DNA of 53,771 nt from Acidithiobacillus sp. (GTDB lineage: Bacteria; Pseudomonadota; Gammaproteobacteria; Acidithiobacillales; Acidithiobacillaceae). Below the pieces are notes generated by a model that was not told the origin of the DNA, searched no databases, and saw nothing but the letters and a program-made list of their open reading frames with translations. Made by a program: the position numbers and the translations under genes. Where the stretch lies: assembly GCA_027365525.1 (NCBI GenBank), contig DAHXMJ010000020.1, positions 1-53,771 on the forward strand. The letters are read 5' to 3'. Of the stretch, positions 21,747 to 32,794 are shown in pieces. Within the stretch, counting starts at the first letter, position 1. Every line of letters starts with the position of its first letter.

Positions 21747-22709
21747 ATGATCATGCCCATTGATATCCGCCACCTGCGCACCATTGAAGCCGTTGTCCAG
21801 TTTGGGAGCATTGCTGCCGCCGCCCAGCGCCTGCACCTGACCCAGTCGGCACTTTCCCATCAGCTTCGCGGCCTGGAAAATGAATATGGGATCCGGATTT
21901 TTGACCGGGACAGCAGTGGCGGCCCACGTCTGACACCTGCAGGGGAAAAGCTGCTGGGCCTGGCCCGGGAAGTCCTGCCAGCCCTGCGGCGGGCCCAGGA
22001 AGACCTGCACCGGCTGTCCAGGAGTGGAGGGGGGCGCCTGCGCATCGCGGTCGAATGCCATACCTGCTTTGACTGGCTGACGCCTGCCATGAACCGCTTC
22101 CGCACCCAGTGGCCGGAAGTTGAAATGGACATCGTTTCCGGTTTCCAGCAGGACCCGCTGGAGCTTCTGCGCCAGCACCAGGCGGAACTGGCCGTGCTCA
22201 GCGCTCCAGAACTGCTCCCGGCGGAACTGGAACTCCATACCCTTTTCAGCTATGAAGTGGTCGGACTGGTAAATCCGCGCCACCCTCTCTCCAAGAAGGC
22301 CTTTCTTTCGCCAGAGGATTTCCTGGAAGAAACTGTCATTACCTATCCGGTAGAAGAGCAGCGGCTTGATCTTTACCGGGAATTTCTGGCCCCTTCCGGG
22401 ATCCAGCCCTGGCGCCGCAGGGTAGCTGAACTGACGGTGATCATTCTCCAGCTGGTTGCTTCGGGGCAGGGAATTGCGGCACTGCCAGCCTGGGCTGTCG
22501 GCAGCTACGGGGACCGGGGATACGTCCAGGCACTTCCGCTCGGACCGTCCGGCCTCTGGCAGAGTCTCCAGGCCGCAACGCCAAGGGAAAGCTCCAGAAT
22601 GCCCTACCTCCAGGCCTTTCTGGCCGAAATCCGGGCCAGCGCCGGTCTAGAACTGCGCGGGATCCGGGACGGGGGGCCGACAGATGCAAAGCCCGGCCCA
22701 GAAGCGTAA
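21747..22709 (+). CDS. LysR-family regulator, MetR-like
   Basis: IDIRHLRTIEAVVQFGSIAAAAQRLHLTQSALSHQLRGLE...ECHTCFDWLTPAM. Confidence 0.82.
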   Translation: MIMPIDIRHLRTIEAVVQFGSIAAAAQRLHLTQSALSHQLRGLENEYGIRIFDRDSSGGPRLTPAGEKLLGLAREVLPALRRAQEDLHRLSRSGGGRLRIAVECHTCFDWLTPAMNRFRTQWPEVEMDIVSGFQQDPLELLRQHQAELAVLSAPELLPAELELHTLFSYEVVGLVNPRHPLSKKAFLSPEDFLEETVITYPVEEQRLDLYREFLAPSGIQPWRRRVAELTVIILQLVASGQGIAALPAWAVGSYGDRGYVQALPLGPSGLWQSLQAATPRESSRMPYLQAFLAEIRASAGLELRGIRDGGPTDAKPGPEA

Positions 22710-22739
22710 GCTGGGAAACCGATCCGCCGGAGAAAAACT

Positions 22740-24143
22740 GTGAACCGCATGGAACTGCAGAATGGCCTCGGGGTGCTGGATTTTGATCCCGATCTTGTCC
22801 GCCACTATGACCAGCCCGGCCCCCGCTATACGTCCTATCCAACGGCTCCCCAGTTTCATGCCGGATTTGGGGAAGATGATCTGCGCAGGGAACTGCAGAC
22901 CAGCAATGAAAGTGCCCGGCCTCTATCTCTCTACTTCCACATCCCCTTCTGTGAGCACCTCTGCTTTTACTGCGCCTGCAACAAGGTGGTAACCCGCCAC
23001 CGGGAATGGGGCACTCCCTATGTGCAACGGCTGGACCGTGAAATGGCACTGGTCCGTCGTGACGTGGATGGCAGCCGTCCGGTTACCCAGATGCACTTTG
23101 GCGGGGGAACCCCCACCTTTCTCCGGACTGCGGACATGACCGCCCTGCTGGAATCCATTTCCCGAAATTTCCACCTCCTTCCCGGAGATGAAGGAGAATA
23201 CGGTATCGAGGTCGACCCCCGCGCAGTGGAACCCGGGATTTTGGCTCTATTGCGCGCCCACGGGTGGAACCGCCTCAGCATGGGCGTACAGGATCTTGAT
23301 CCTGCGGTACAGAAGGCCGTACACCGCGAACAGACCGCTCAGATTTCAGCGGAGGTCATCGCCGAAGCGCGGGGTCTGGGCTTCCATTCCGTAAGTCTGG
23401 ACCTCATCTATGGGCTACCTTTCCAGACACCCGGGAGTTTTTCACGCACCCTGGACACCATTCTGGAATTGCGCCCCAACCGGATTTCACTCTTCAATTA
23501 TGCCCATCTGCCAGAACGGTTTCCTCCGCAACAGCGCATTGCTGCTGCGGACCTCCCAAACCCCACAACAAAACTCCAGATCCTCAGTGAAAGTATCGCC
23601 ACACTCCAGTCGGCAGGCTATATCTATATTGGCATGGACCATTTTGCCCTGCCTGACGACGAACTGGCCGTTGCCCAGCGATCCGGTCAGCTGTACCGGA
23701 ATTTCCAGGGCTATTCCACCCATGCCGGAACCGATCTCCTGGCTTTTGGACTGAGTGCCATTGCCATGGTAGGCCCTACCTACAGCCAGAATCTCAAGGA
23801 TCTGGACAGGTGGGGGGCGGCTATTGATGCGGGTCACCTTCCTCTGGAAAGAGGGCTCCGCCTGAGCGGGGACGATCTTCTTCGCAGGGAAATCATCACG
23901 CGGCTGATCTGCGATTTCTGCCTGGACATTCCCGAAATCGAGAACCGGTTTGGTATCAACTTCAATACCTATTTCGCTGGCAGTCTTTCCACACTCGATA
24001 AACTGGCACACAACGAACTTATTTCCCTGACTCCGGAGACCATCCAGGTCACCCCACGTGGACGCCTGCTTGTCCGCCACGTCTGTATGGCGTTTGACGC
24101 CTACCTGGCAGAACAGTCGACCCGGTTTTCCCGTGTCATCTGA
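22740..24143 (+). CDS. hemN: Oxygen-independent coproporphyrinogen III oxidase
   Basis: Radical-SAM CEHLCFYCACNKV motif; GPRYTSYPTAPQF; MHFGGGTPTFL. Confidence 0.95.
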   Translation: MNRMELQNGLGVLDFDPDLVRHYDQPGPRYTSYPTAPQFHAGFGEDDLRRELQTSNESARPLSLYFHIPFCEHLCFYCACNKVVTRHREWGTPYVQRLDREMALVRRDVDGSRPVTQMHFGGGTPTFLRTADMTALLESISRNFHLLPGDEGEYGIEVDPRAVEPGILALLRAHGWNRLSMGVQDLDPAVQKAVHREQTAQISAEVIAEARGLGFHSVSLDLIYGLPFQTPGSFSRTLDTILELRPNRISLFNYAHLPERFPPQQRIAAADLPNPTTKLQILSESIATLQSAGYIYIGMDHFALPDDELAVAQRSGQLYRNFQGYSTHAGTDLLAFGLSAIAMVGPTYSQNLKDLDRWGAAIDAGHLPLERGLRLSGDDLLRREIITRLICDFCLDIPEIENRFGINFNTYFAGSLSTLDKLAHNELISLTPETIQVTPRGRLLVRHVCMAFDAYLAEQSTRFSRVI

Positions 24144-25250
24144 CGTCCCCCTTCTCGAGGACAAGAATCTTGAAACTTTCTCCCATCTCTTGGGGCAGGG
24201 TGAGCTGCTTCACCTCATTGTTCAGCGCCATAAGGGCTGAAGGATCACAGCCTGCGGACTGCTCCGCGTAAACTTCGGCCAGGCCATTCTCCACCAGAAA
24301 TTTTGCCATCGGAACGAACAGGGCCGGACGCAGCCCAAAGTCGGGGGCTGCCTGCATCAGGGCACCAAAATCTACATGGGCTGTCAGGTCGCAGAGCCCT
24401 GGCCAGAGAAACGGGCCATCCAGCGCATGGTGCCGGTAGTAGGCGCGAAGCGTTCCCATGGAACGCTGGGGATGATAGTACTCCTGCCCGGCATAGCCAT
24501 AGTCGATCAGGACCAGCGCTCCCCGTTTCAGCGATGCGGCTGCAGATGCAAGCCAGGCTGTAGCCATTGGTCGGATTTCACCACAGTAGGGAAGCTGCCA
24601 CGAGGCTGAGTATGGCTCCAGAACTGCGGCCAGGGCAGGATCAAGGGGAAGCTGCGCCCATCCAAACCCTTCTGGCGCCCCCCGGACACCACGTTCCCAC
24701 CAGTCTCCTCCGGCATCCCGCAGAAATGTCTGGAAAGGAATGGCATCCAGCAGTTCATGGGCAAGAAAAACCCCCTCCCAGTCCCTGGGCCAGGACTGCC
24801 TGTGTGGTACATCCGGGAGCAGCGTCCTCTGCCTCGCCTGAAAATCGGGGCTGCGTTCCAGAAATCCGTAGCTCACCCCAGGGAGCCCGCCGCGAATCTG
24901 CTGCGCGAGGCGCCCACTTCCTGGCCCAATTTCCAGAATCCCATCAGAAAGCCCGACGTACCGCCGCAGAAAGCGGGCAAGAACCTGTCCAAGCACCGAC
25001 CCCATTTCCGGAGCGGTAACAAAGTCTCCACCAGCGCCAAGCCGCTCCTGGCCCGCCATGTAATATCCAAGCCCGGGCGTATAGAGGGCAAGTTCCATGT
25101 ATTCGGAAAAAGCAATGGCACCACCCGCCGACGCAATCCGGTCACGGATCTGTCCACACAGGAGACGGCTGTGGGCCAGGGCATCCGGATCCGGCACGGG
25201 CAGGCGAACCTTGCCACCTGACGGGGGATGGTTTACAAAACATGGACCTC
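24136..25250 (-). CDS. SAM-dependent methyltransferase, MidA/NDUFAF7-like (PF02636 type); start uncertain
   Basis: FSEYMELALYTPGLGYYM, GDFVTAPEMGSVLGQVLARF, EIGPGSGRLA. Confidence 0.82.
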
Positions 25251-26013
25251 CGCCATTCACGGGGATTCTCCCTTGCCTGAACCTGCCAAAATTGTGCTGA
25301 TCACTGGAGCCGCCCGGCGGGTAGGCTCGGAAATTGCCCGCCAGGTAGCGGGGCGGGGCGCCAAGATAGCGCTGCATTATAGGCACTCTGGCGCCGAGGC
25401 GGAAAGTCTGGCCAGGGATCTGCGGGAACTGTACGGCACGGAAGTGTTAACTCTTGGAGGGGACCTCCGGGATCCTGCGGTACCCGGCCACCTGGTAGCC
25501 CAGATTCTTGAGCAGTTTGGCGGACTGGATGGCATTGTCCACAATGCCTCCCTCTACCAGTCCACCCCCCTGTCGGAAATCACGCCCAGGACCTGGGAGA
25601 ACATGGAGGGAATCCATGTGCACGCCCCGTTCTATCTGGCCCAGGCCGCAGAAATGGTCCTGCGCAGCCGGAAAGGAGCTATTGTCCATATCGCCGACAT
25701 CTACGCGGAACGCCCGCTTCGCAACTATCTCCCCTACAGCGTCAGCAAGGCGGCCCTGATTGCCCTGACACGGGCACTGGCAAAGGAGATGGCTCCTGAG
25801 GTCCGGGTGAACAGCATTTCTCCAGGGGTCATCCTCTGGGCAGAAACCGACCTTCCAGCTGAAGGAGACCGGCAGAGCATTCTTGACCGGACTGCACTGA
25901 AGCGGAGTGGCGAGCCTGCAGATATTGCCAGCATGGTCTGCACCCTGCTGTTCGATGCACCGTACCTGACCGGCCAGAATATCGTCGTTGATGGCGGCCG
26001 CATGTTATACTGA
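25228..26013 (+). CDS. Short-chain dehydrogenase, pteridine reductase-like
   Basis: VLITGAARRVGSEIARQ, VHNAS, YSVSKAAL, GQNIVVDGGR. Confidence 0.8.
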   Translation: MVYKTWTSAIHGDSPLPEPAKIVLITGAARRVGSEIARQVAGRGAKIALHYRHSGAEAESLARDLRELYGTEVLTLGGDLRDPAVPGHLVAQILEQFGGLDGIVHNASLYQSTPLSEITPRTWENMEGIHVHAPFYLAQAAEMVLRSRKGAIVHIADIYAERPLRNYLPYSVSKAALIALTRALAKEMAPEVRVNSISPGVILWAETDLPAEGDRQSILDRTALKRSGEPADIASMVCTLLFDAPYLTGQNIVVDGGRMLY

Positions 26014-26018
26014 TCCTC

Positions 26019-26399
26019 ATGGACAAAATCCGTACTCCGGTCAGGTTTTATAGTGAAGAAGAGCTGGATGCCCTGGACGATCGGGATCCGGTGCTGGCCG
26101 CAAAAATCGCCCATGCCCAAGCCATGGCCAGGCGTGCCATCGGACGGAAGAAAGAATTTGGCCCCCAGGATCCTCTCCCGGAACCTGCCGCCGTAGCCGA
26201 GGCTATCGGAACCGTACGCCGGATCCTCAGCCGGGATGGGGGTGACATCGAGATGGTAGGCATAGAGGGCCGGAATATCCAAGTCCGCATGAAGGGTGCC
26301 TGCGCAGGCTGTCCAAATGCCGTTCTCGATCTCCAGCAGGTGGTGGAGAAAATCGTCGGTGCCGTCCCGGGAGTCGCGAGCGTGAGCAACACGTTTTGA
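26019..26399 (+). CDS. NifU C-terminal-domain Fe-S scaffold-like protein
   Basis: [47 protein letters not shown]. Confidence 0.8.
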   Translation: MDKIRTPVRFYSEEELDALDDRDPVLAAKIAHAQAMARRAIGRKKEFGPQDPLPEPAAVAEAIGTVRRILSRDGGDIEMVGIEGRNIQVRMKGACAGCPNAVLDLQQVVEKIVGAVPGVASVSNTF

Positions 26400-27742
26400 G
26401 CGCCCAGGGAAAAAACCGCCCGCCCACCGTGGGCTTTGTCAGCCTGGGCTGCCCCAAGGCCACATCGGACACGGAACGCATGCTTACCCAGCTTCGCGCG
26501 GAAGGGTATGTTTTTGTCGGAGACTACGCCGAGGCTGACCTGGTGGTGGTAAACACCTGTGGCTTCATTGATGCGGCTGTGGAAGAGTCTCTGGATGCCA
26601 TTGCCGAAGCCTTGGACGAAAACGGGAAAGTTGTGGTCACCGGCTGCCTGGGAGCCAGGGAAGGCGGGGACTTCATCCGCTTACTCCAGCCAAAAGTTCT
26701 GGCCGTTACCGGGCCCAACCAGAATGCCGCACTTCTGGAAGCGGTCCATGCGTCGCTCCCTCCTGTCCACGATCCCCATATGGACCTGGTCCCTCCGCAG
26801 GGGCTCCGGCTGACCCCTCCCCACTACGCCTACCTCAAGATCTCCGAAGGGTGCAACCAGTCCTGCAGTTTCTGCGTTATCCCAGACATGCGTGGCAGGC
26901 TGCAGAGCCGCAGCCCGGACGCCATTCTCCAGGAAGCCGAAGCCCTTGTGGCTGGCGGCTGCCGGGAGCTGCTGGTCATCTCGCAGGATACTGGCGCCTA
27001 CGGGGTGGATCAGCGGTACCGTACGGGCTTTTACCGGGGTCGCCCCATCAGGACGCGCATCACCGACCTCTGCATGGCCCTTGGCAGTCTGGGTGCCTGG
27101 ATCAGGCTCCACTACATCTACCCCTACCCCCATGTGGATGACCTGATACCGCTGATGGCCGAAGGAAGGATTCTCCCCTATCTCGATATTCCCCTGCAGC
27201 ATGGCAGCGCCAAGATTCTCAAGGCGATGCGACGCCCTGCTGCCACGGAGAAAACTCTTGAGCGCCTGTTGGCCTGGCGGCGCGCGGTGCCAGGGCTGGT
27301 CCTACGCAGCACGTTCATTGTCGGTTTTCCTGGGGAAACCGATGCTGATTTCCGTGATCTCCTGGATTTTCTGCGCGCGGCTGAACTAGATCGCGTAGGG
27401 TGCTTTGCCTATTCCGCGGTCGAGGGCGCCGAAGCCAACAGCCTTCCCAACCCCGTTTCCGAAGAGGTGAAGGAAGAACGGCGGGCGCAGCTAATGGCCC
27501 TGCAGGCGGAGATCAGTGCAGACAGGCTCGCGCGCCGGAAGGGAAAGGAAGAGGTCGTCATTGTTGATGCTGTCGAAAATGGCACCCTTTTTACGCGGTC
27601 TGCTGCCGAGGCGCCGGAAATCGATGGCTGGATCCTGGTTCCGGCGGCCCCGGGAATCCAGCCGGGGCAACGTCTCAAGGTGCAGATAACGGGCACCGCT
27701 GAGCACGATCTGACTGGCAAAATTCTGGCTGCCAAGGCCTGA
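26396..27742 (+). CDS. rimO: Ribosomal protein S12 methylthiotransferase
   Basis: [18 protein letters not shown]; radical-SAM [12 protein letters not shown]-terminal TRAM. Confidence 0.95.
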   Translation: MSAQGKNRPPTVGFVSLGCPKATSDTERMLTQLRAEGYVFVGDYAEADLVVVNTCGFIDAAVEESLDAIAEALDENGKVVVTGCLGAREGGDFIRLLQPKVLAVTGPNQNAALLEAVHASLPPVHDPHMDLVPPQGLRLTPPHYAYLKISEGCNQSCSFCVIPDMRGRLQSRSPDAILQEAEALVAGGCRELLVISQDTGAYGVDQRYRTGFYRGRPIRTRITDLCMALGSLGAWIRLHYIYPYPHVDDLIPLMAEGRILPYLDIPLQHGSAKILKAMRRPAATEKTLERLLAWRRAVPGLVLRSTFIVGFPGETDADFRDLLDFLRAAELDRVGCFAYSAVEGAEANSLPNPVSEEVKEERRAQLMALQAEISADRLARRKGKEEVVIVDAVENGTLFTRSAAEAPEIDGWILVPAAPGIQPGQRLKVQITGTAEHDLTGKILAAKA

Positions 27743-28163
27743 GTTCTGCGGGCTTCTGGCAGGAAACCCACAGTTCGGACAGGCTCTTCCCGCCCTGCGG
27801 CATCAGACCCGGTGCCAGCTCTGCGAGACCAGCCAGCCAGTAAGGCTCCAGGGCCTGACGGTGCCACGCGCCGCTGGCCTCGTGGAAAAGAATATCCAGA
27901 TCAAGAGGTACCCGCGATTCCGTGCGGCTTCCCCCATCGTACTCCAACTGCCTGCACCACTTCTGGAGCTCTGCGAGGCCACCCCCATCATGGAAAGCAC
28001 AGACCCAGTTGGCATATGCCCCGCCACGGCCCTGCACATCCGCCCCCCGCCAGGGACGGGCCAGCTCAAGAGGGTGAAACCGGGAACAAAGGACCCCCAC
28101 AGCCCAAGGCAGAAGCAAATCTGCCCTGTCATTGCTCCCCAGACCCAGAAACACCCTGCCCAT
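27675..28163 (-). CDS. folK: 2-amino-4-hydroxy-6-hydroxymethyldihydropteridine pyrophosphokinase
   Basis: [23 protein letters not shown], next to folB. Confidence 0.85.
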   Translation of the reverse strand: MGRVFLGLGSNDRADLLLPWAVGVLCSRFHPLELARPWRGADVQGRGGAYANWVCAFHDGGGLAELQKWCRQLEYDGGSRTESRVPLDLDILFHEASGAWHRQALEPYWLAGLAELAPGLMPQGGKSLSELWVSCQKPAELRPWQPEFCQSDRAQRCPLSAP

Positions 28164-28171
28164 GCAAGAAA

Positions 28172-28531
28172 TCAGGTGGCCGGAGTACCGCGCTGGATCC
28201 GCACCCCCACATCACGGGTTCCCCGCACGGCTGCAGGCTTGTGGACGGTGACCTGCACCCAGGAAGCCCCAAATTCGTCCAGCACAATGCGGGCGATTGC
28301 TTCTGCCAGGGTTTCTACCAGTTCTGTCTCGGAAGACTCTACATGTTCAACAAGACGCTGGCAGACACTCTGGTAGTTGATGGTAGATTCCACCCGGTCC
28401 GTCCGGGCAGCGCGGGCCGCATCCCCCGCAATTTCAAGATCCACCAGGACCGTCTGCCGGACCTGCCGTTCCCAGTCATAAATTCCAATACGGGTATCGA
28501 TCTTCAGTTCTCTGACAAACAGGATATCCAT
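28172..28531 (-). CDS. folB: Dihydroneopterin aldolase
   Basis: MDILFVRELKIDTRIGIYDWERQVRQTVLVDLEI...VTVHKP. Confidence 0.9.
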   Translation of the reverse strand: MDILFVRELKIDTRIGIYDWERQVRQTVLVDLEIAGDAARAARTDRVESTINYQSVCQRLVEHVESSETELVETLAEAIARIVLDEFGASWVQVTVHKPAAVRGTRDVGVRIQRGTPAT

Positions 28532-28619
28532 GCGCCAGCAAGCTCCAGTACAGTCGTGGACCGTCTTTTCTCGATCCGGGAATGCGCTATGATACCTTTT
28601 TGTCTGACTGCTGGCATTT

Positions 28620-29273
28620 ATGGCCCTTTCCATCCTCCACGCCGCTGGCCTGCGGCATGCGTTAGCCCGCTGGATCCCCGTCCTGTGGGTTTTTGGGGCC
28701 TATCTGCTTGGTTCCATAGCCACAGCCATACCCGTAGCCAGAATCATGGGCCTGCCAGACCCGCGTCAGGGTGGCTCCGGAAATCCAGGCGCCACCAACA
28801 TCCTGCGGCTTGGAGGAAAAAAGGCGGCTCTCATGACGCTGGCAGGCGACCTGCTAAAAGGGTTCTTGCCGGTCCTCGCAGCACGTCTGGTGGGGCTGGA
28901 CGAATGGACCGTCGCCGCCGTTGGCCTGGCCACCTTTCTGGGACATCTTTACCCGATATATTTCGGTTTTCGGGGTGGCAAGGGAGTCGCCACGGCCCTG
29001 GGGATTCTTCTCGGACTGGATCCCATGCTTGGAACCATGACGCTTGCCATCTGGCTTCTGGTCTTCGCCCTGACCCGGATTTCTTCCGTGGCGGCCCTGA
29101 CCGCAGCCCTGGTTACGCCAGCCATCGCCTGGATTATGCTTGCGGGCCCAGTCCTGCCCGGGTTCATCAGCACCCTGGCCCTATGGATCATATGGCGGCA
29201 CCGAAACAACCTGGTGCGGCTACTGCGGGGGGAAGAGCAGGGCTTTGGCAGCCGGCACCCGGGCAGGCGCTGA
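28620..29273 (+). CDS. plsY: Glycerol-3-phosphate acyltransferase PlsY
   Basis: GAYLLGSIATAIPVARI, GSGNPGATNILRLGGKKAA, FRGGKGVATALG. Confidence 0.95.
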   Translation: MALSILHAAGLRHALARWIPVLWVFGAYLLGSIATAIPVARIMGLPDPRQGGSGNPGATNILRLGGKKAALMTLAGDLLKGFLPVLAARLVGLDEWTVAAVGLATFLGHLYPIYFGFRGGKGVATALGILLGLDPMLGTMTLAIWLLVFALTRISSVAALTAALVTPAIAWIMLAGPVLPGFISTLALWIIWRHRNNLVRLLRGEEQGFGSRHPGRR

Positions 29274-29294
29274 GGGGCATTCCCGGCTCTGCGG

Positions 29295-29324
29295 AAAAAA
29301 AAAGAGCCCGAACGATACGGGCTC
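29295..29324 (-). terminator. Rho-independent terminator of speD
   Basis: GAGCCCG-7 nt-CGGGCTC followed (minus strand) by T9. Confidence 0.85.
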
Positions 29325-29343
29325 CCGGCGTTTTACAAGGAGA

Positions 29344-29745
29344 TCAGGCGCAAAGAACCGGCTTTACGCGCAGTTCCTGGGCAGGAACTCCCATCATTTC
29401 CACCTGGCCACGCCTCATTTCCATGGTAGAAACCTGCGCTGCACCAAAGGCCTCCCTGAGATAGTTCAGGGCATCCTCAGGCTGGATCACATCTCCACAG
29501 GTAAACACATCCACAGCAGCATATCCGTACTCTGGCCAGGTATGAATGGCCAGATGGGATTCGGCGACAATCACTGCCCCACTCACTCCGTACGGAGAAA
29601 AGTGGTGGAACGTCTGGGTTACGATGGTGCAGTTGGCGCGCCGTGCGGCCTCAAGCATGGCATCCGTAACAAAATCAACATCCGACAAGGTACTGCTGTC
29701 ACAACCATAGAAATCTGCGACGATTTGATGTCCCAATGAGCGCAT
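29344..29745 (-). CDS. speD: S-adenosylmethionine decarboxylase proenzyme
   Basis: AESHLAIHTWPEYGYAAVDVFTCGD; ESHLA autocleavage motif. Confidence 0.92.
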   Translation of the reverse strand: MRSLGHQIVADFYGCDSSTLSDVDFVTDAMLEAARRANCTIVTQTFHHFSPYGVSGAVIVAESHLAIHTWPEYGYAAVDVFTCGDVIQPEDALNYLREAFGAAQVSTMEMRRGQVEMMGVPAQELRVKPVLCA

Positions 29746-30039
29746 CGGTGCCCCCCCTAACAAGCAAAAAGGTTAAGAAGTAGCTCCCGTGCACCCCCAG
29801 ACAGTACTTGGTTTTTGTGCCCTACCTTGCTGGAACCGGCCATGCCGTGCCACCAGTCTTTTAAGGACCTGACCCCCTTGTAACTGCTTTCGGTGCCGTG
29901 GAAACAGACCGGCAACTATACAGATTTTTTGCACAGATGCAAGTCCCCAGCTTCTGGTCCCCTGCTGGCTGGCGGACAGGGGATTCTCACACCTTGCACT
30001 GCGGAAAACGCCGGTTGGCCTCAGCGCGCCCAGACATCG

Positions 30040-30045
30040 TATAAT
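30040..30045 (+). promoter_or_regulatory. Candidate -10 element (TATAAT) upstream of the mla operon
   Basis: Consensus TATAAT 29 bp before the TTG start; -35 is not clear. Confidence 0.4.
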
Positions 30046-30073
30046 CCGGCGCAGGCTTTAGGGAGATGGCCTT

Positions 30074-30903
30074 TGTCGACAGTAGACCTCGTCCAGATTG
30101 AAGGACTGCATTTTGCCCGTGGCAGCCATGCCGTTCTTGATGGTGTCAGCCTCCGTGTACCGCGGGGGTCCATCGTTTCCGTCATGGGTGCCAGCGGAGG
30201 CGGGAAAACGACCCTCCTCAACCTGGTCGCAGGAAGGCTGCATCCGGACTCCGGCCGGGTCCTGGTGGACCGCCTGGATCCGGCCACCATTGCGCGCCAG
30301 GATCTTTACCGCCTGCGCCAGCGCATGGGGATGCTCTTCCAGCACAGCGCCCTGTTCACAGACCTCACGGTTTTTGAGAATGTTGCCTTTCCTCTGCGGC
30401 GGCATTTCCGGCTGCCCGAATCCCTGGTGCGGAAGCTGGTACTGATGAAACTGGAAGCCGTGGGCCTGCGCGGGGCGGCTGGCCTGACACCGGCAGAACT
30501 GTCTGGCGGCATGTCGCGCCGGGTAGCCTTGGCCCGCGCAGTGGTAATGGATCCGCATCTCATCCTTTACGATGAACCGTTCACGGGGCTTGATCCCATC
30601 AGCATCGGCATCATCGCCACCCTTGTCCGGCGGCTGAACGATGCCCTGGGCGCCAGCAGTATCGTGGTAAGCCACGACGTACACGAAACCTTTGCTATTG
30701 CCGATTACGGCTATATTCTTGCAGGTGGAAAGATCATTGCGGAAGGCACACCGGACGAATTGAGGGCCAGCGGATCTCCACTGGCCCAGCAGTTTCTGTC
30801 CGGCCGTCCGGATGGACCGGTACCATTCCATTACCCTTCCGCAGAAGGCTTTGCCGCAGCCATGGGAATCCACACCGGAAGCCGGGAGAACCAGCATCCA
30901 TGA
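30074..30903 (+). CDS. mlaF: Phospholipid-trafficking ABC transporter ATPase MlaF
   Basis: GASGGGKTTLLN Walker A, LSGGMSRRVALARA, LILYDEPFTGLDPIS; TTG start inferred; start of mlaFEDCB. Confidence 0.9.
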
Positions 30904-31679
30904 AAGAGGATTTCCTGATCCCCAGCATTGGACGCACCATCCGGGAAACCGTCCCCCGCATTGGCATGGCCACACGCTTTCTGGCCGGCAGCCTTACCGC
31001 TCCCATACGCCGGGACTTCAGCTTCCGGCAGTGGCTGCGCCAGGTTTTCGGGCTCGGTGTGCTCTCCTTGGCCCTGATGGTGGTGGCCGCCTTTTTCACC
31101 GGGATGGTTCTGGGCTTTCAGGGCTATTATGCCCTAGTCCGCTTCGGTGCCACCTCTGCGCTGGGGACCCTGATCGCCCTCTCGCTTCTGCGCGAGCTGG
31201 GACCTGTATTGACCGCGCTGCTGTTTGCCGGTCGGGCCGGGTCCGCCCTGACGGCCGAAATCGGCTCGATGAAGGCAACGGAACAGCTGGATGCCATGGA
31301 AATGATGGCTGTCAATCCACTTGCCTGGGTGGTGGCGCCACGCCTGTGGGGCGGGATTTTTGCCGTACCCATTCTTTGTGTCATCTTTGATCTTGTGGGC
31401 ATCTTTGGGGGCTATCTGGTGTCCGTGCCCATTCTTGGTGTGGATGGAGGGACGTTCTGGGCCCAAATGCAGGCCAATGTCAGTTTCCATGGAGATATAG
31501 TAAACGGGCTCATCAAGGCCGTCTGTTTCGGGCTTGTTGTCACATGGATTGCCACCTGGCAGGGGTTTTCCGCCCACCCCACAGCCGAAGGGGTAGGCAG
31601 TGCCACTACCCGGAGTGTCGTTATGGCTTCCCTGACAGTACTTGGGCTGGATTTTATTCTTACAGCTTTGCTTTTTTGA
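30900..31679 (+). CDS. mlaE: MlaE permease
   Basis: RELGPVLTALLFAGRAGSALTAEIGSMKATEQLDAMEMM. Confidence 0.93.
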   Translation: MKEDFLIPSIGRTIRETVPRIGMATRFLAGSLTAPIRRDFSFRQWLRQVFGLGVLSLALMVVAAFFTGMVLGFQGYYALVRFGATSALGTLIALSLLRELGPVLTALLFAGRAGSALTAEIGSMKATEQLDAMEMMAVNPLAWVVAPRLWGGIFAVPILCVIFDLVGIFGGYLVSVPILGVDGGTFWAQMQANVSFHGDIVNGLIKAVCFGLVVTWIATWQGFSAHPTAEGVGSATTRSVVMASLTVLGLDFILTALLF

Positions 31680-31694
31680 GGACGGGACAGGCAG

Positions 31695-32165
31695 ATGAAT
31701 CAGCGCAGCATTGACTGGTGGGTGGGAATATTTGTCCTCCTTGGCATTGTCGCCCTGGCGGTACTGGCGCTCCGGGTGGGGAATCTTGCAGGCTTCACCT
31801 ACAGCCGCGGATATGTGCTGCATGCCACCTTCAGCAACGTTGGCAGCCTCAAGGTACGCAGCCCGGTCAAGCTTGGCGGTGTCACGATTGGGGAAGTAAC
31901 GGACATCAAGATGAATCCCAAGACCTTCATGGCCGGGGTTACCATGCGCATTTCGCCAAAGATCCGGCTCCCTGCGGATACCGGTGCCTCCATCTATACC
32001 CAAGGGCTGCTGGGGGAGCAGTATATCTCAATCCAGCCTGGAGGGATGCCACAGGATCTTTCTCCAGGAGCCACCATTACCATGACCCAGGGCGCTGTCA
32101 ACATTGACCAGATTATCGGACAGATGGTTTTCAACAAAGCTTCTGGCACTTCTGCAGGCCATTAA
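31695..32165 (+). CDS. mlaD: MlaD MCE-domain protein
   Basis: WVGIFVLLGIVALAVLALRVGN...LKVRSPVKLGGVTIGEV...GLLGEQYISIQPGG. Confidence 0.93.
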   Translation: MNQRSIDWWVGIFVLLGIVALAVLALRVGNLAGFTYSRGYVLHATFSNVGSLKVRSPVKLGGVTIGEVTDIKMNPKTFMAGVTMRISPKIRLPADTGASIYTQGLLGEQYISIQPGGMPQDLSPGATITMTQGAVNIDQIIGQMVFNKASGTSAGH

Positions 32166-32182
32166 ATCCCAGGAGAAACCGT

Positions 32183-32794
32183 ATGAAAAAATTGGCCATA
32201 ACCTGTTTCGCAATCCTGCTTGGCTGGACCCCGGGTGCATGGGCAGAGGACGCCGCTGGAGCCGCCAGTGTCGTTCAGGACATGACCACCCAGGTCCTGC
32301 AGATTCTCCAGAAAAAAAACGGAGAACAGGTAACACCGGCGCTGAAAAAACAGGTCGAGAAGGCGATCGTTCCCCATATCGATTTCACCACCATGTCCCA
32401 GTATGTGATGGCACGGTACTGGCGACAGATGACAGCGGCACAGCAGCAGGAATTTTCCAGTCTTTTCAAGGAACTTCTGGTAAAAACCTATAGCAATGCC
32501 CTCAACCGGTATCATGGACAGACCGTACGGATTCTTGGCAGCCAGCAGATTTCCCAGAATCCTCCGGTAGCCCAGGTCAACATGAAGATCTATGAACCAG
32601 ACGGAAAATCCATTCCCGTCATATACGCCCTGCTCGATGAAAATGGGCAGTGGCGCATATACAATGTTTACATAGACGGTGTCAGCCTTGTCCTGAATTA
32701 CCGCCAGAGCTTTGGCAGCATCGCAAGCCAGCAGGGTATTCCGGCACTGCTCAAGTCCCTCCGGGAAAAAGTCACGGCTCCGGCGGCGGCATGA
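32183..32794 (+). CDS. mlaC: MlaC periplasmic phospholipid-binding protein
   Basis: Signal peptide; DFTTMSQYVMARYWRQMTAAQQQEFSSLFKELLVKTYSNAL; WRIYNVYIDGVSLVLNYRQSF. Confidence 0.92.
   Translation: MKKLAITCFAILLGWTPGAWAEDAAGAASVVQDMTTQVLQILQKKNGEQVTPALKKQVEKAIVPHIDFTTMSQYVMARYWRQMTAAQQQEFSSLFKELLVKTYSNALNRYHGQTVRILGSQQISQNPPVAQVNMKIYEPDGKSIPVIYALLDENGQWRIYNVYIDGVSLVLNYRQSFGSIASQQGIPALLKSLREKVTAPAAA

Noticed and set aside
27812-29464. 550-aa + strand ORF
   Set aside because: Runs antisense through folK and folB and out of frame through plsY; low-complexity composition with no recognisable domain.
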